In this document: positions 14,303-21,302 of the stretch, piece after piece
How the letters are laid out: every line of letters starts with the position of its first letter
How positions within the stretch are numbered: the stretch's first letter is position 1
IMG/VR virus record: IMGVR_UViG_3300017986_002032
Coordinates: 1 to 21,586 of that record
Source of the DNA: a virus
Strand: one strand, 5' to 3'
Length of the DNA: 21,586 nt
Made by a program: the position numbers and the translations under genes
The notes under the pieces: generated by a model
Seen by the model: only the letters and a program-made list of their open reading frames with translations
Told to the model about the DNA's origin: nothing
Databases searched by the model: none

Positions 14303-14945
14303 TCTCTTTTTTCTTCACTGTTTTCTTTTTAGTAGGTGCAAGTGTTTCTGCTTGTTCTCTTAATGCTTTTGCTTCTTTAAACAATGCATCTGCTTGTGAC
14401 CTGTATTGTGCTGCTAGTGCTTCATCTGTTAAAACACCGTCTTGTGCTGGTGCCTCCTGCGTATATGTTGCAACAGGGTCAACTGTAGGTTCAGTATACA
14501 ATGCTGTTGCATCAGTTGGCTCGCCTGAATCTTTAACAGGAACAGTTTCGCCGTTAGGCCCCTTGATTGCTAGATCGTTAACTGTAACGCCTTTTTGTTC
14601 GGCAATAACTTTGTTAAGCTCTGCAAGGTTAATTGAACTGTTGGTATTTGGAGTCATGTCAATATCTTTGCTATTAACTTTTGACAATTTACCAGTACTG
14701 TGGAAAGCAGCAAGCATAATTCTACCATCTGGTAGTCTAGTACGAGCCATTGCTTCTGCAAACTCGTATGCTTCTTGACCTGCTGCCGATTCAACTGCTT
14801 TAATCAATGAATCATGCTCTTCAGCACTTAGACTTTCTGTCGGAACTATCAAGCATTTTTCTGGCTCGCCAGGAACAACACGATAGGCAACAATTACCTT
14901 GCGATTGTTCTTGTTAATGCGGCCTACGTGTTTTAGTGTAGCCAT
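14295..14945 (-). CDS. Conserved marine T4-like phage protein, function unknown
   Basis: A 216-residue protein. The N-terminal about 80 residues (MATLKHVGRINKNNRKVIVA, VVPGEPEKCLIVPTESL, HDSLIKAVES) form a compact mixed domain that I recall as recurrent in marine T4-like phages. The central part (DIDMTPNTNSSINLAELNKV, IAEQKGVTVNDLAIKGPNGE) is a small alpha/beta unit. The C-terminal 80 residues are Ala/Thr/Glu-rich and likely disordered or helical, ending in a lysine-rich tract (PTKKKTVKKKESA). AGGAG lies 7 bases upstream of the ATG. One base separates it from the preceding gene. No catalytic motif is visible. A structural or DNA-associated role is possible from its lysine-rich tail. Confidence 0.8.
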   Translation of the reverse strand: MATLKHVGRINKNNRKVIVAYRVVPGEPEKCLIVPTESLSAEEHDSLIKAVESAAGQEAYEFAEAMARTRLPDGRIMLAAFHSTGKLSKVNSKDIDMTPNTNSSINLAELNKVIAEQKGVTVNDLAIKGPNGETVPVKDSGEPTDATALYTEPTVDPVATYTQEAPAQDGVLTDEALAAQYRSQADALFKEAKALREQAETLAPTKKKTVKKKESA

Positions 14946-14946
14946 A

Positions 14947-15186
14947 TTATTCTCCTGTTACCTCTGCTGGTGCTGCTTGTGATGCTTCTGCACTTGCTTT
15001 TGCAGCTTCAGCTTGCTTTTCAACTTCTTTTAGAAAAGCATCTAACTTGTTATATAACATACCAACATTTGCTAGTTCGTTGGCTTTAAATGCACCACGA
15101 TCTGTTGCTAGTTCAATAATAGCTCTAGCAAGAGCAAGATCTTGAATGTTTAATTCATTTGGATTGTTTTTAGCTTGTTCGCTCAT
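14947..15186 (-). CDS. Small helical conserved phage protein, function unknown
   Basis: A 79-residue, almost entirely helical protein. NIQDLALARAIIELATDRGAF and ANELANVGMLYNKLDAFLKEV form two helices, followed by an Ala/Glu/Lys-rich coiled-coil-like end (VEKQAEAAKASAEASQAA). AAGGAG precedes the ATG with a longish 11-base spacer. I recall similar small proteins in marine T4-like phages, annotated without function. It lies in tight tandem with the 14295-14945 gene, suggesting the two are made together. Confidence 0.8.
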   Translation of the reverse strand: MSEQAKNNPNELNIQDLALARAIIELATDRGAFKANELANVGMLYNKLDAFLKEVEKQAEAAKASAEASQAAPAEVTGE

Positions 15187-15227
15187 ATGTTTTTCAACTC
15201 CTTATATGTTTAATTATGATGAAAATT

Positions 15228-15506
15228 TTAATTATATTTCAAATATGGACAGGCCAAAGTAAAATAACTCAACTCTTTGGCTGTTTCAAACCCTACAGTG
15301 TATCCAACTGTAATATTGTTATCGCTATCTAACTCGACATTATTACCAAAAAAATATCGACCTGTTAATTTAGATTCAATCCAACTGCAAATAGCCTGTT
15401 CCATATTGTAGTGTTTTTTTAATGTAACAGTTTCAAAATGGGGAGGGCAAAAACTCACCCTCCTCATGTTTAGTACAGTTAATGGATTAGGATCTTTTAA
15501 TTTCAC
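15228..15506 (-). CDS. Small conserved hypothetical protein
   Basis: A 92-residue protein with no recognised family. It has three cysteines and a strand-rich second half (YFFGNNVELDSDNNITVGYT). The start is GTG at 15506, within the GTGA stop/start overlap with the VWA-metallopeptidase gene (GAGG is 7 bases upstream), so it is translationally coupled to it and may work with it. 41 bases separate it from the next gene downstream. Confidence 0.7.
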   Translation of the reverse strand: MKLKDPNPLTVLNMRRVSFCPPHFETVTLKKHYNMEQAICSWIESKLTGRYFFGNNVELDSDNNITVGYTVGFETAKELSYFTLACPYLKYN

Positions 15507-16789
15507 GCCGCATCCTCATAATGGGCTGTAACACCAAAAGGACCTTCCAAGTTACGATCGTGGTTGCTGTGGATAATAAACACTGTATCACAGTATTCTG
15601 GATCGCCCCAGCTATCCCAAGCATAACCATCAGTGAACATAATGAACTTCTTAGGTTGGATGTCATTGTCCTTCATGTATTTCCAGTTCACCATAAAGTC
15701 GGTGCCACCACCACCCATGATTTCGTATTCACTTAGATCTTCACCGCCATCAGCACTGAAGTCTTGTTCGTTATACACTTTAGTATCAAAGCACCAAACT
15801 TTGATTTTGTAGTCTTTGTATTCTTCCATGATGCCTTTGATCTCGCCAAGGAAGTCAGCAGCCTGATCGTTACCAATACTACCGCTCATATCCAAACTAA
15901 CACAAATGTCAATGGTATCTTGGAAATTCATACCTGGCAAGATAGCACCACTGTGCCAGCCTTTGCGGCTAGGACGCGACCAAGTGTAGTCACTTTTGAT
16001 AGTGCTCTGAATCTGTTGACGAAGCAGCTCACGCCAATTCATCTTAGGTTCAGTCATTTCCTTGATCATACGTGCTACACCAGCAGGAACGTTGCCTGCA
16101 CCAGCTGTTTGTGCAGCGTTAATCATTGCTTCTTTGATCTCATCTTTGATTTGATCAAGTTCTTCTTTGGTGTAACGCGGACGACCTTTACCTTTACCTT
16201 TACCATCACCTTCTTCTTCGCCGTCACCTTCCATATCAAGGTGCTCGTCTAGCATTTCGCCTAGTTGCTGTAAATATTCTTCACCGTTCTTTTTTGCTTC
16301 TTTGAACAGTTCGTCATATACTTCTTCACTAGTCCAGCCACGGTATTTGAAGTCTTGGTAGCAATCTACAATTTTAGGCTTCTTACCAATGCGACCGTCT
16401 ACCAGTTCGTTGTTAACAATGTAGTCAGCAGCAATGTTATACAGCATAGGATTACGATCATCACGTCGGCCTAGGTGGTCGTATACCATGTGATAAATTT
16501 CGTGTGCAATAACAAACTCAATTTCTTTATTGTCCATTGCATTAAAAAATTGAGTGTTAAAGTATAGTTTACGCCCATCTACTGCGGCAGTCATTAGCCA
16601 GTCGTCAGCAGCTTCAATCTTAAGACGAGTAGCCATGTTACCAAAGAAAGGATGACGTAGCAACAACCCAACACGAGCAGTAACAATGCGGTCGTATACT
16701 TCTGCTTGCATTGCTTCTAATGCAGCACCTACGATAGTGGGGTCAGGTTCCCAATGCTTGAGTTTGCTTTGTGTGTTTTTAGCGGACAT
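15503..16789 (-). CDS. VWA-domain/putative metallopeptidase protein, partner of MoxR ATPase
   Basis: A 428-residue protein. The N-terminal half has a zinc peptidase-like motif, HEIYH (H96-E97-x-x-H100, HExxH). An acidic/Gly/Lys-rich linker (about 185-205) follows. The C-terminal half is a von Willebrand A domain: MIDAS DMSGS (D300-S304), GGGGTDF (T363) and FTDGYA (D387). This arrangement matches the DUF2201-type VWA-like/metallopeptidase proteins that pair with MoxR ATPases for metal-dependent assembly or remodelling. I start at ATG 16789 (AGAGG upstream, downstream of the mapped promoter); an earlier in-frame ATG at 16849 would precede the predicted transcription start. The MoxR gene lies immediately upstream but each has its own promoter. 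Confidence 0.85.
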   Translation of the reverse strand: MSAKNTQSKLKHWEPDPTIVGAALEAMQAEVYDRIVTARVGLLLRHPFFGNMATRLKIEAADDWLMTAAVDGRKLYFNTQFFNAMDNKEIEFVIAHEIYHMVYDHLGRRDDRNPMLYNIAADYIVNNELVDGRIGKKPKIVDCYQDFKYRGWTSEEVYDELFKEAKKNGEEYLQQLGEMLDEHLDMEGDGEEEGDGKGKGKGRPRYTKEELDQIKDEIKEAMINAAQTAGAGNVPAGVARMIKEMTEPKMNWRELLRQQIQSTIKSDYTWSRPSRKGWHSGAILPGMNFQDTIDICVSLDMSGSIGNDQAADFLGEIKGIMEEYKDYKIKVWCFDTKVYNEQDFSADGGEDLSEYEIMGGGGTDFMVNWKYMKDNDIQPKKFIMFTDGYAWDSWGDPEYCDTVFIIHSNHDRNLEGPFGVTAHYEDAA

Positions 16790-16806
16790 TTCGTACCTCT
16801 TTTGTT

Positions 16807-16849
16807 CAGTGCCTATACTATATAATAACATATTTACAATATAAGTCAA
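16807..16849 (-). promoter_or_regulatory. Sigma70-like promoter plus shared leader box for the VWA gene
   Basis: On the minus strand: -35 TTGACT (16844-16849), a 16-base spacer, -10 TATTAT (16822-16827) and then the box GTATAGGCACTG (16807-16818). The same box follows the promoter of the MoxR gene. Both promoters look like host-RNA-polymerase (early) types, and the gene start at 16789 sits just downstream. The identical box near the predicted transcription start is unlikely by chance. Confidence 0.65.
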
Positions 16850-16850
16850 C

Positions 16851-16890
16851 CAAATAATAGAAAAAGTGAGCGAGTTTCCTCGCCCACTTT
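16851..16890 (-). terminator. Rho-independent terminator with GAAA tetraloop, after the MoxR gene
   Basis: On the minus strand a 12-pair stem (one G-U) made by 16863-16874 and 16879-16890 closes a GAAA loop (GNRA class), followed by a T-rich run TTTCTATTATTT. It ends the MoxR transcript 14 bases after its stop codon and lies directly against the -35 box of the VWA promoter (16844-16849), so the two transcription units are separated. Confidence 0.85.
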
Positions 16891-16903
16891 GTTACAACTC
16901 ACA

Positions 16904-17986
16904 TCAAGCAGCTTGTGCAGCCTTGATATACTTGCCATACCGATCGTGGAACTCGTCGAAGCATTCAACTGCATCAGGATCAATCGGAAGACCGTATTGT
17001 GTAAGAGCAAGTTTGATGCCCATTACAACCATTTCGGTTTCAAAGTTATCCATTGCAAAGCGTAGGAAGTTGTTGACTTTTTCATCAAACTTCTTATCGT
17101 TTGCATCGCTTGCTTCTTTGAGCTCGTAGCAAAGAGAGACAGTCAAGGAATACTTGGCACTGATTTCTTTAGTCTTAAGCTCTTTGACCTTACCGATCAA
17201 AATCTCGGAAGGATTCGGCATGTTTGCAGCAACCTTGCGGTGAGCCATAAACTTAACTGCAAGACCTTCGCCAACTGCACCTGCAACTAGATCAGTAGTA
17301 GTACCTTCGTCTAGTGCATCTTCAAGCAATTCGCTTACAAACGACCAACTACGCGGTGTTGCAAACGAGCGACTTGAACTCTTAGGATCAAAGTCGTAAA
17401 GGTCTTGTTTAGCAAACTGAAGATAACCAACAACATCCTGGTGAATTTTGTTATCAACAGCCCACTGGAACCAATCGTCAAAGTTAACACCCATTTCGAT
17501 GTGAACAAAGCGGTTAGCAAGTGGAGCAGGCATACGGTAAGTAACACCTTTGTCTGCTTCGCGGTTACCTGCCGCAACAATAATAACATTGTCTGGCAGT
17601 TTATATTGTCCTACACGACGGTTAAGAATCAGCTGGTAAGCCGCAGCCTGCACAGCCGGAGCAGCTGAGTTCATCTCGTCAAGGAACAAAACAATATTGT
17701 CGTATTGTGCAGACATTGCAGCATCTGGCAATTCTGCAGGAGCACCCCAAACCATTTTGCCTTCATTGGCGTCGAAGTAAGGGATACCTTTGATGTCGGT
17801 GGGTTCCCACAGCGACAAACGAATATCAATAAGGTGACTGTTGCTCAGTGAACGAGTAATTTGAGCAACAATGTCCGATTTACCGATACCCGGAGGCCCC
17901 CAAAGGAAGATCGGACGTTTTTTACGCATTGCAAATTGCAGTGCATTTTTTGCTTTATTAGGAGTAAGTGTACGTGCTTCAGACAT
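16904..17986 (-). CDS. MoxR-type AAA+ ATPase
   Basis: A 360-residue AAA+ protein. Walker A GPPGIGKS (30-37) and Walker B VLFLDE (99-104) are intact. The sensor 1 asparagine is in IVAAGNRE (N141), and an arginine-finger-like PAPLANRF (R159) follows. A MoxR/RavA-like ATPase; members work with VWA-domain proteins such as the neighbour at 15503-16789 to remodel or insert cofactors into target complexes. AAGGA lies 7 bases before ATG 17986. It has a strong sigma70-like promoter (18025-18053) and its own terminator (16851-16890), so it is an independent unit. The gene is visibly less AT-rich than the + strand cluster. The target in phage infection is not established. Confidence 0.9.
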   Translation of the reverse strand: MSEARTLTPNKAKNALQFAMRKKRPIFLWGPPGIGKSDIVAQITRSLSNSHLIDIRLSLWEPTDIKGIPYFDANEGKMVWGAPAELPDAAMSAQYDNIVLFLDEMNSAAPAVQAAAYQLILNRRVGQYKLPDNVIIVAAGNREADKGVTYRMPAPLANRFVHIEMGVNFDDWFQWAVDNKIHQDVVGYLQFAKQDLYDFDPKSSSRSFATPRSWSFVSELLEDALDEGTTTDLVAGAVGEGLAVKFMAHRKVAANMPNPSEILIGKVKELKTKEISAKYSLTVSLCYELKEASDANDKKFDEKVNNFLRFAMDNFETEMVVMGIKLALTQYGLPIDPDAVECFDEFHDRYGKYIKAAQAA

Positions 17987-18008
17987 AGCGTATTCCTTCT
18001 TTGTTTAA

Positions 18009-18053
18009 CAGTGCCTATACATATATAATAGTATAAGTGTGCTAAATGGTCAA
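18009..18053 (-). promoter_or_regulatory. Sigma70-like promoter plus shared leader box for the MoxR gene
   Basis: On the minus strand: -35 TTGACC (18048-18053), a 17-base spacer, -10 TATTAT (18025-18030), then GTATAGGCACTG (18009-18020). The spacer length is ideal for sigma70. The -35 overlaps the end of the Smr gene by 4 bases. The same 12-base box follows the VWA promoter at 16807-16818. Confidence 0.75.
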
Positions 18054-18280
18054 CCTCTTTTGTTCAATTTTATTGTAAAACTTCCAGGATTATTTGGTGT
18101 CTGTGTACATTCTCTTATGCGAGGATGATTACGAGCCCATGTTTCAAATTCACGCATCATAGCACCTTGACCTGTTATTACAGTGCATTTCTTATGACCT
18201 TGAAAGTACGCTTCTGTTACACGGGTGTTAAAATGCTGCCATGCATTGTGTATATGATATCCATGTAAATCAATCCTCAT
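18050..18280 (-). CDS. Smr-domain protein
   Basis: A 76-residue protein that is a single Smr domain: LHG motif at the start (MRIDLHGYHIHNAW), the glycine motif VITGQGAMM in the middle, and a basic C-terminus (SFTIKLNKRG). Smr domains bind or nick nucleic acids; some are RNA or DNA endonucleases and bacterial members act on collided ribosomes. Here it is the domain alone. The start overlaps the upstream gene by 11 bases. A ribosome binding site-like AAAAGG is about 10 bases upstream. Role in infection unknown; nucleic acid processing is the likely area. Confidence 0.85.
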   Translation of the reverse strand: MRIDLHGYHIHNAWQHFNTRVTEAYFQGHKKCTVITGQGAMMREFETWARNHPRIRECTQTPNNPGSFTIKLNKRG

Positions 18281-18659
18281 CCTTTTGCTGCCTTTTCATG
18301 GCTTTGATTATTCCGTATTTTCTTAGATCGCCGCTAAACAATGTAAGCTCAACAGCTTTCTTTTCGTGAGTAACTGTTATGCTGCGATTGGTTAGATAGT
18401 ATGGACAATCAATAAACTGATCAAGGAATATGATAACTTGAGTAGTAAGTGGCATATCTTTAGGATAAGGTATATCATATGTAGATATGCCAATTTTATG
18501 TATAACTTCGAATCCTTCGTCTGTTAGTCTTAGGCCGCCTGAATCTTTTTTTCTTGTATTATACCACCATAATGGCATCATAGCCTTAACGTTTTCTTCG
18601 CTAATACTTTGACCCATCTCTTTGAGAAATAGTTTGGTATATACAGTTTTATTACTCAT
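18270..18659 (-). CDS. Conserved marine phage protein, function unknown
   Basis: A 129-residue soluble protein. MMPLWWYNTRKKDSGGLRL, then LTDEGFEVIHKIG and MPLTTQVIIFLDQFIDCPYY are characteristic stretches that I recall in small proteins of marine T4-like phages, with no known function. The C-terminus is basic (RKYGIIKAMKRQQKDED). It overlaps the upstream gene by 8 bases and the Smr gene by 11, so it is translated in a coupled string. The WW-rich, GLRLT-type winged-helix-like layout is compatible with nucleic acid binding, but this is a guess. Confidence 0.75.
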   Translation of the reverse strand: MSNKTVYTKLFLKEMGQSISEENVKAMMPLWWYNTRKKDSGGLRLTDEGFEVIHKIGISTYDIPYPKDMPLTTQVIIFLDQFIDCPYYLTNRSITVTHEKKAVELTLFSGDLRKYGIIKAMKRQQKDED

Positions 18660-18945
18660 TGCTATGTAGTGTTTCGCCTGCTGTTAGCTTTACAACACTA
18701 AATTCTTTGGTTTTAAACAACTCATTTAATTTTTTTGCTAGATTAAATGCATGACCAGGATTTGAAAAACTTGTTTTTTTGTATTTCGGCCCTGGATAGT
18801 TTGTTAACGCACTACTACTTTTTAAGTTAAATGGTTTGTTTTGATAAAAGACAGCCCAAATTGCTTCTGCCTCCAAAACTTGTTCGCATTTGTAAGTTAC
18901 GTTATTTGTATATTCTAATAATATATTTGGCTTCGGCCGACTCAT
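18652..18945 (-). CDS. Small conserved phage protein, function unknown
   Basis: A 97-residue basic protein with motifs PKPNILLEY, EQVLEAEAIWAVFY, NPGHAFNLAKKLNELF. I recall close relatives in marine T4-like phages without function. GAGGA lies upstream of the ATG, but inside a hairpin formed by the 9-base inverted repeat at 18944-18973, whose stem includes the first bases of the start codon. No catalytic motif. It starts the coupled set 18945 to 18050 (three genes). Confidence 0.75.
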   Translation of the reverse strand: MSRPKPNILLEYTNNVTYKCEQVLEAEAIWAVFYQNKPFNLKSSSALTNYPGPKYKKTSFSNPGHAFNLAKKLNELFKTKEFSVVKLTAGETLHSNE

Positions 18946-18973
18946 ATGCGTATCCTCTATAAAGTACGCATAT
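18944..18973 (-). promoter_or_regulatory. Hairpin enclosing the ribosome binding site of the 18652-18945 gene
   Basis: A perfect 9-base inverted repeat (ATATGCGTA and TACGCATAT on the + strand) with a 12-base loop. On the minus strand the loop carries the GAGGA ribosome binding site and the 3' arm reaches into the start codon. If transcribed from a start upstream of 18973, the RNA would hide the initiation region. Candidate translational switch or protein operator. Confidence 0.45.
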
Positions 18974-18980
18974 ATTTATC
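18973..18980 (-). promoter_or_regulatory. Late promoter-like octamer GATAAATA upstream of the 18652-18945 gene
   Basis: One mismatch from the T4 late TATAAATA, reading on the minus strand in the 40-base gap between two genes. A start roughly 6 bases downstream would begin inside the hairpin arm and avoid the full hairpin. The match alone is weak. Confidence 0.3.
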
Positions 18981-18985
18981 TCTTT

Positions 18986-19228
18986 TTACCACGAGCCTGA
19001 GTCCATTTTCACTTCTATTACTTGCTCACTGTCTAGTTTTTCAAATTGTTCTTTGATATATTTTTCCATATCACCGTTCATTCTAGCCATTACAACACCC
19101 AAGGTAAAAGCCAAGTTTTTAGCTTGAGTCATATCCATGCGGATTTCTTTGGCTCTACTGGCTTCACCTTGTTTAACTTGTTGTATAAACTGTTGTAATG
19201 GTACTGTATTAATCGGCTCTATTGACAT
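18986..19228 (-). CDS. Small helical conserved phage protein, function unknown
   Basis: An 80-residue, mostly helical protein (LQQFIQQVKQGEASRAKEIR; LAFTLGVVMARMNGDMEKY) that I cannot assign. It overlaps the upstream gene by 20 bases with a weak ribosome binding site, indicating translational coupling. No motif or membrane segment. Confidence 0.7.
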   Translation of the reverse strand: MSIEPINTVPLQQFIQQVKQGEASRAKEIRMDMTQAKNLAFTLGVVMARMNGDMEKYIKEQFEKLDSEQVIEVKMDSGSW

Positions 19229-19685
19229 TTTTTAGTGCTGCTTTCATATCGTCTTCGTTTTTGAAAGGACCTAAATATTCGTTTCTTTCAATAGTAATTA
19301 GCTTTGGACAAAAACTCTTAAGCCAATTAACATTAAATTTAACTAGATAATATCCTGCACAATACACTGATTTAGATTTTTCGCTTTTGGTAAACAGTGG
19401 TAGTTTACGTTTGATATCATACATACTATTGTAAGGTGTACTGCGTGTAGGATATCCATTTACATCTAAGGACTCGTTACTGCTGCTGCTTTCTTTGATT
19501 TTTGCAACAAAAAGGTCTTTGCCAAGTTCTTTTTTAAGTTGGCGTTCTGTTTTATAAAACTTAAGATTTCCTTTGGTACTAATAACAAATCCTTCGTCGT
19601 TTTTACTCAGTGTACCAACTCGTACACCTCCATCTTCAACAATCCAAAATTTATCATCAAGTACAGGTTTTGCTTTAATAGTCAT
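19209..19685 (-). CDS. Conserved phage protein, function unknown
   Basis: A 158-residue protein. I chose ATG 19685 because AGAGGT is 4 bases upstream; a longer in-frame start at 19715 overlaps the preceding gene and lacks a site. The N-terminal half is strand-rich (KFWIVEDGGVRVGTLSKNDE, GFVISTKGNLKFYKTERQLK), with a WIVED...GxLxxxxxGF pattern; the C-terminal half has AGYYLVKFNVNWLKSFCPKL. I recall such proteins in marine T4-like phages without function. It follows the QueC-like gene by 2 bases. Confidence 0.7.
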   Translation of the reverse strand: MTIKAKPVLDDKFWIVEDGGVRVGTLSKNDEGFVISTKGNLKFYKTERQLKKELGKDLFVAKIKESSSSNESLDVNGYPTRSTPYNSMYDIKRKLPLFTKSEKSKSVYCAGYYLVKFNVNWLKSFCPKLITIERNEYLGPFKNEDDMKAALKNVNRAD

Positions 19686-19687
19686 GT

Positions 19688-20332
19688 TTACCTCTCTATG
19701 CTGTTTAAGCCCCAATTGCGTTCTTTACACCACCAACATTCACCGCATGATTCGTTTAAATCTACATTAAATGATTCACATGATTTTGTATATGGTAATA
19801 GTGTATCCAACAATTCTAATTTTTTATATGCTTCAAATATACTTTTTTTATCAACCTTTATAAATGGCATATATCGTTCAATATTGCACAAATGATGTTT
19901 ACCTAGTTCGGAAATAAAGGTTGTATTATCTCTTGAAGAATGTCTTCCAAATTGTAAATCTACAATATTATCTGGATTACGTGTTGTACCATGTATAGTA
20001 AAGTCAATAAATCCTTTGTTATACAACTTTTCTTCTTGATTATCTAGGTAACTTCTTTTTTGTACATCTTTGTAAAAAACCAAATGGTTTTTTATAGATT
20101 TTGTATTTGTAAGATCAATAATTTTATTGATTACTTGTGTAGCATAAACACTATTGTAATGCTTTTTATTAGGATGACATAGTGTTAATACTGTTATCTC
20201 TGCATTGTATTTATCAAGTGCTGAAACCGTAAGATACAATGCTAGTGCTGAATCTACTCCACCACTAACATTTACACAAGGTTTTTTAACACCGTCTGGT
20301 ATTTTAAATTCGAAATCTTTAAACTTTAACAT
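19688..20332 (-). CDS. QueC-like PP-loop ATPase with zinc-binding cysteines
   Basis: A 214-residue N-type ATP pyrophosphatase. The PP-loop SGGVDS (23-28) sits after strand KPCVNV; the C-terminus holds CESF...SCGECWWCKER with C185, C196, C199 and C202, matching the zinc site of QueC-type 7-cyano-7-deazaguanine synthases (C..CGxCxxC). The intervening IHGTTRNPD and PFIKVDKKSI segments sit where QueC has its substrate loops. QueC makes preQ0 from CDG, and phages use such enzymes to make 7-deazaguanine DNA. The PP-loop family also includes other amidating enzymes, and no other queuosine-pathway gene is visible here. The start at ATG 20332 is inside the end of the RNase H gene; an in-frame GTG at 20401 is less likely. 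Confidence 0.75.
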   Translation of the reverse strand: MLKFKDFEFKIPDGVKKPCVNVSGGVDSALALYLTVSALDKYNAEITVLTLCHPNKKHYNSVYATQVINKIIDLTNTKSIKNHLVFYKDVQKRSYLDNQEEKLYNKGFIDFTIHGTTRNPDNIVDLQFGRHSSRDNTTFISELGKHHLCNIERYMPFIKVDKKSIFEAYKKLELLDTLLPYTKSCESFNVDLNESCGECWWCKERNWGLNSIER

Positions 20333-21302
20333 ACCTTGCCTGTAACGGCTCTGCAAAACTTGCTGCCTGATCTGCAATACGTTGCATATCCCAACGAGCA
20401 CAAAACTTCATAAGACGCATACCAACTTGACTAACATCTTTTGACTCGGTGTTAAGTATAGTATTGTCAATTTCTTGTCTAATATGTTCGGGCTGTGCAG
20501 TTAAGTCACACAATGTAACATTGCGTGTATAATCATCTAATACACGATGCTCTACACCTTCATGATCTACCCAACGTTGTAGCATCATGTTATTCCAGTT
20601 GTAGCCTTTGGTTTGCTTATCAGCAAACGCTTCAATCAATCCTACTTTGTTCTTTGTGCCTTTTTTTCTAACACCTGGATAGGCACTAAACACATTGTCA
20701 CTAGTGTCGCCACGCATACACTTTTCAAACAACATGTATTGAGGTTCTGGAGCAGGTTTTGGTTGCTGGGTTTTCTTGTCCACCACGGGCTTGCCTTTGT
20801 CATCAAAATATCCTTCGTGCGTAATAGTAGTATTACTTACTCCATTGTACTGACGTACATTAGGTGCAATAAGTTGTGCAAAGTCTCCATCTGTACTAAT
20901 AATAACATGATCGTCATTGGGATGATTTTGTATCCAACCTGCAATCAAGTCATCTGCTTCTAGTACAGGATTGTGCAATACAGTGCAATTTGTCTTCTCT
21001 GTTACAAAGTCTTTAAACTCGTCAAAGATTTCCCAAAACACTTTATCTTCTTCTGCCTCACGTGGGCTAAGTGCATCACGTGCTTCTTTGCGATTACGTT
21101 TGTAGGGCTCGTAGTAATCTTTACGCCAACTACGACCTTCTAAACAGAAAACAACGTGGCTACCATTAAAGTCTTGCCACGCTTTTTTAATACTACTGAG
21201 TGTAATGTGCATTGCCATGCCAACTTTGGTGTCAATGTCGCCACGTACAACATGACGAGCACGAAAGAATGTGTTAGCAGTGTCAACTAAAATATAAGTC
21301 AT
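20319..21302 (-). CDS. rnh: T4 RNase H-like 5'-3' exonuclease/flap nuclease
   Basis: A 327-residue 5' nuclease. The metal-binding acidic residues are in place: D7 in YILVDTAN, EADD (115-118), STDGD (136-140) and RGDTSDN (197-203), in the order of the PIN/FEN (T4 rnh, Pol I 5' nuclease) family. The SGxxGVRKKGTKNK region (about 207-218) resembles the helix-two-turn-helix DNA-binding loop. It would remove RNA primers from lagging strands. It overlaps the next gene downstream (QueC-like) by 14 bases and the upstream one in ATGA, forming a replication-linked string. Its length is close to T4 RNase H (about 305). Confidence 0.9.
   Translation of the reverse strand: MTYILVDTANTFFRARHVVRGDIDTKVGMAMHITLSSIKKAWQDFNGSHVVFCLEGRSWRKDYYEPYKRNRKEARDALSPREAEEDKVFWEIFDEFKDFVTEKTNCTVLHNPVLEADDLIAGWIQNHPNDDHVIISTDGDFAQLIAPNVRQYNGVSNTTITHEGYFDDKGKPVVDKKTQQPKPAPEPQYMLFEKCMRGDTSDNVFSAYPGVRKKGTKNKVGLIEAFADKQTKGYNWNNMMLQRWVDHEGVEHRVLDDYTRNVTLCDLTAQPEHIRQEIDNTILNTESKDVSQVGMRLMKFCARWDMQRIADQAASFAEPLQARYVKV

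Noticed and set aside
14227-14778. A 183-codon open frame on the + strand
   Set aside because: It is antisense to two well-supported minus-strand genes (14006-14302 and 14295-14945), has a Cys/Ser/Ala-biased composition with no motif, and lacks a good ribosome binding site.
15764-16252. A 162-codon open frame on the + strand
   Set aside because: It is opposite the VWA-metallopeptidase gene, whose MIDAS and HExxH motifs are clear; the antisense product is low-complexity Phe/Thr/Val-rich.
20208-20215. GATAAATA on the minus strand inside the QueC-like gene
   Set aside because: It encodes part of an Asp-Lys-Tyr stretch in the gene and has no start nearby; it shows that the one-mismatch octamer occurs by chance here, so I lowered trust in the other GATAAATA sites.
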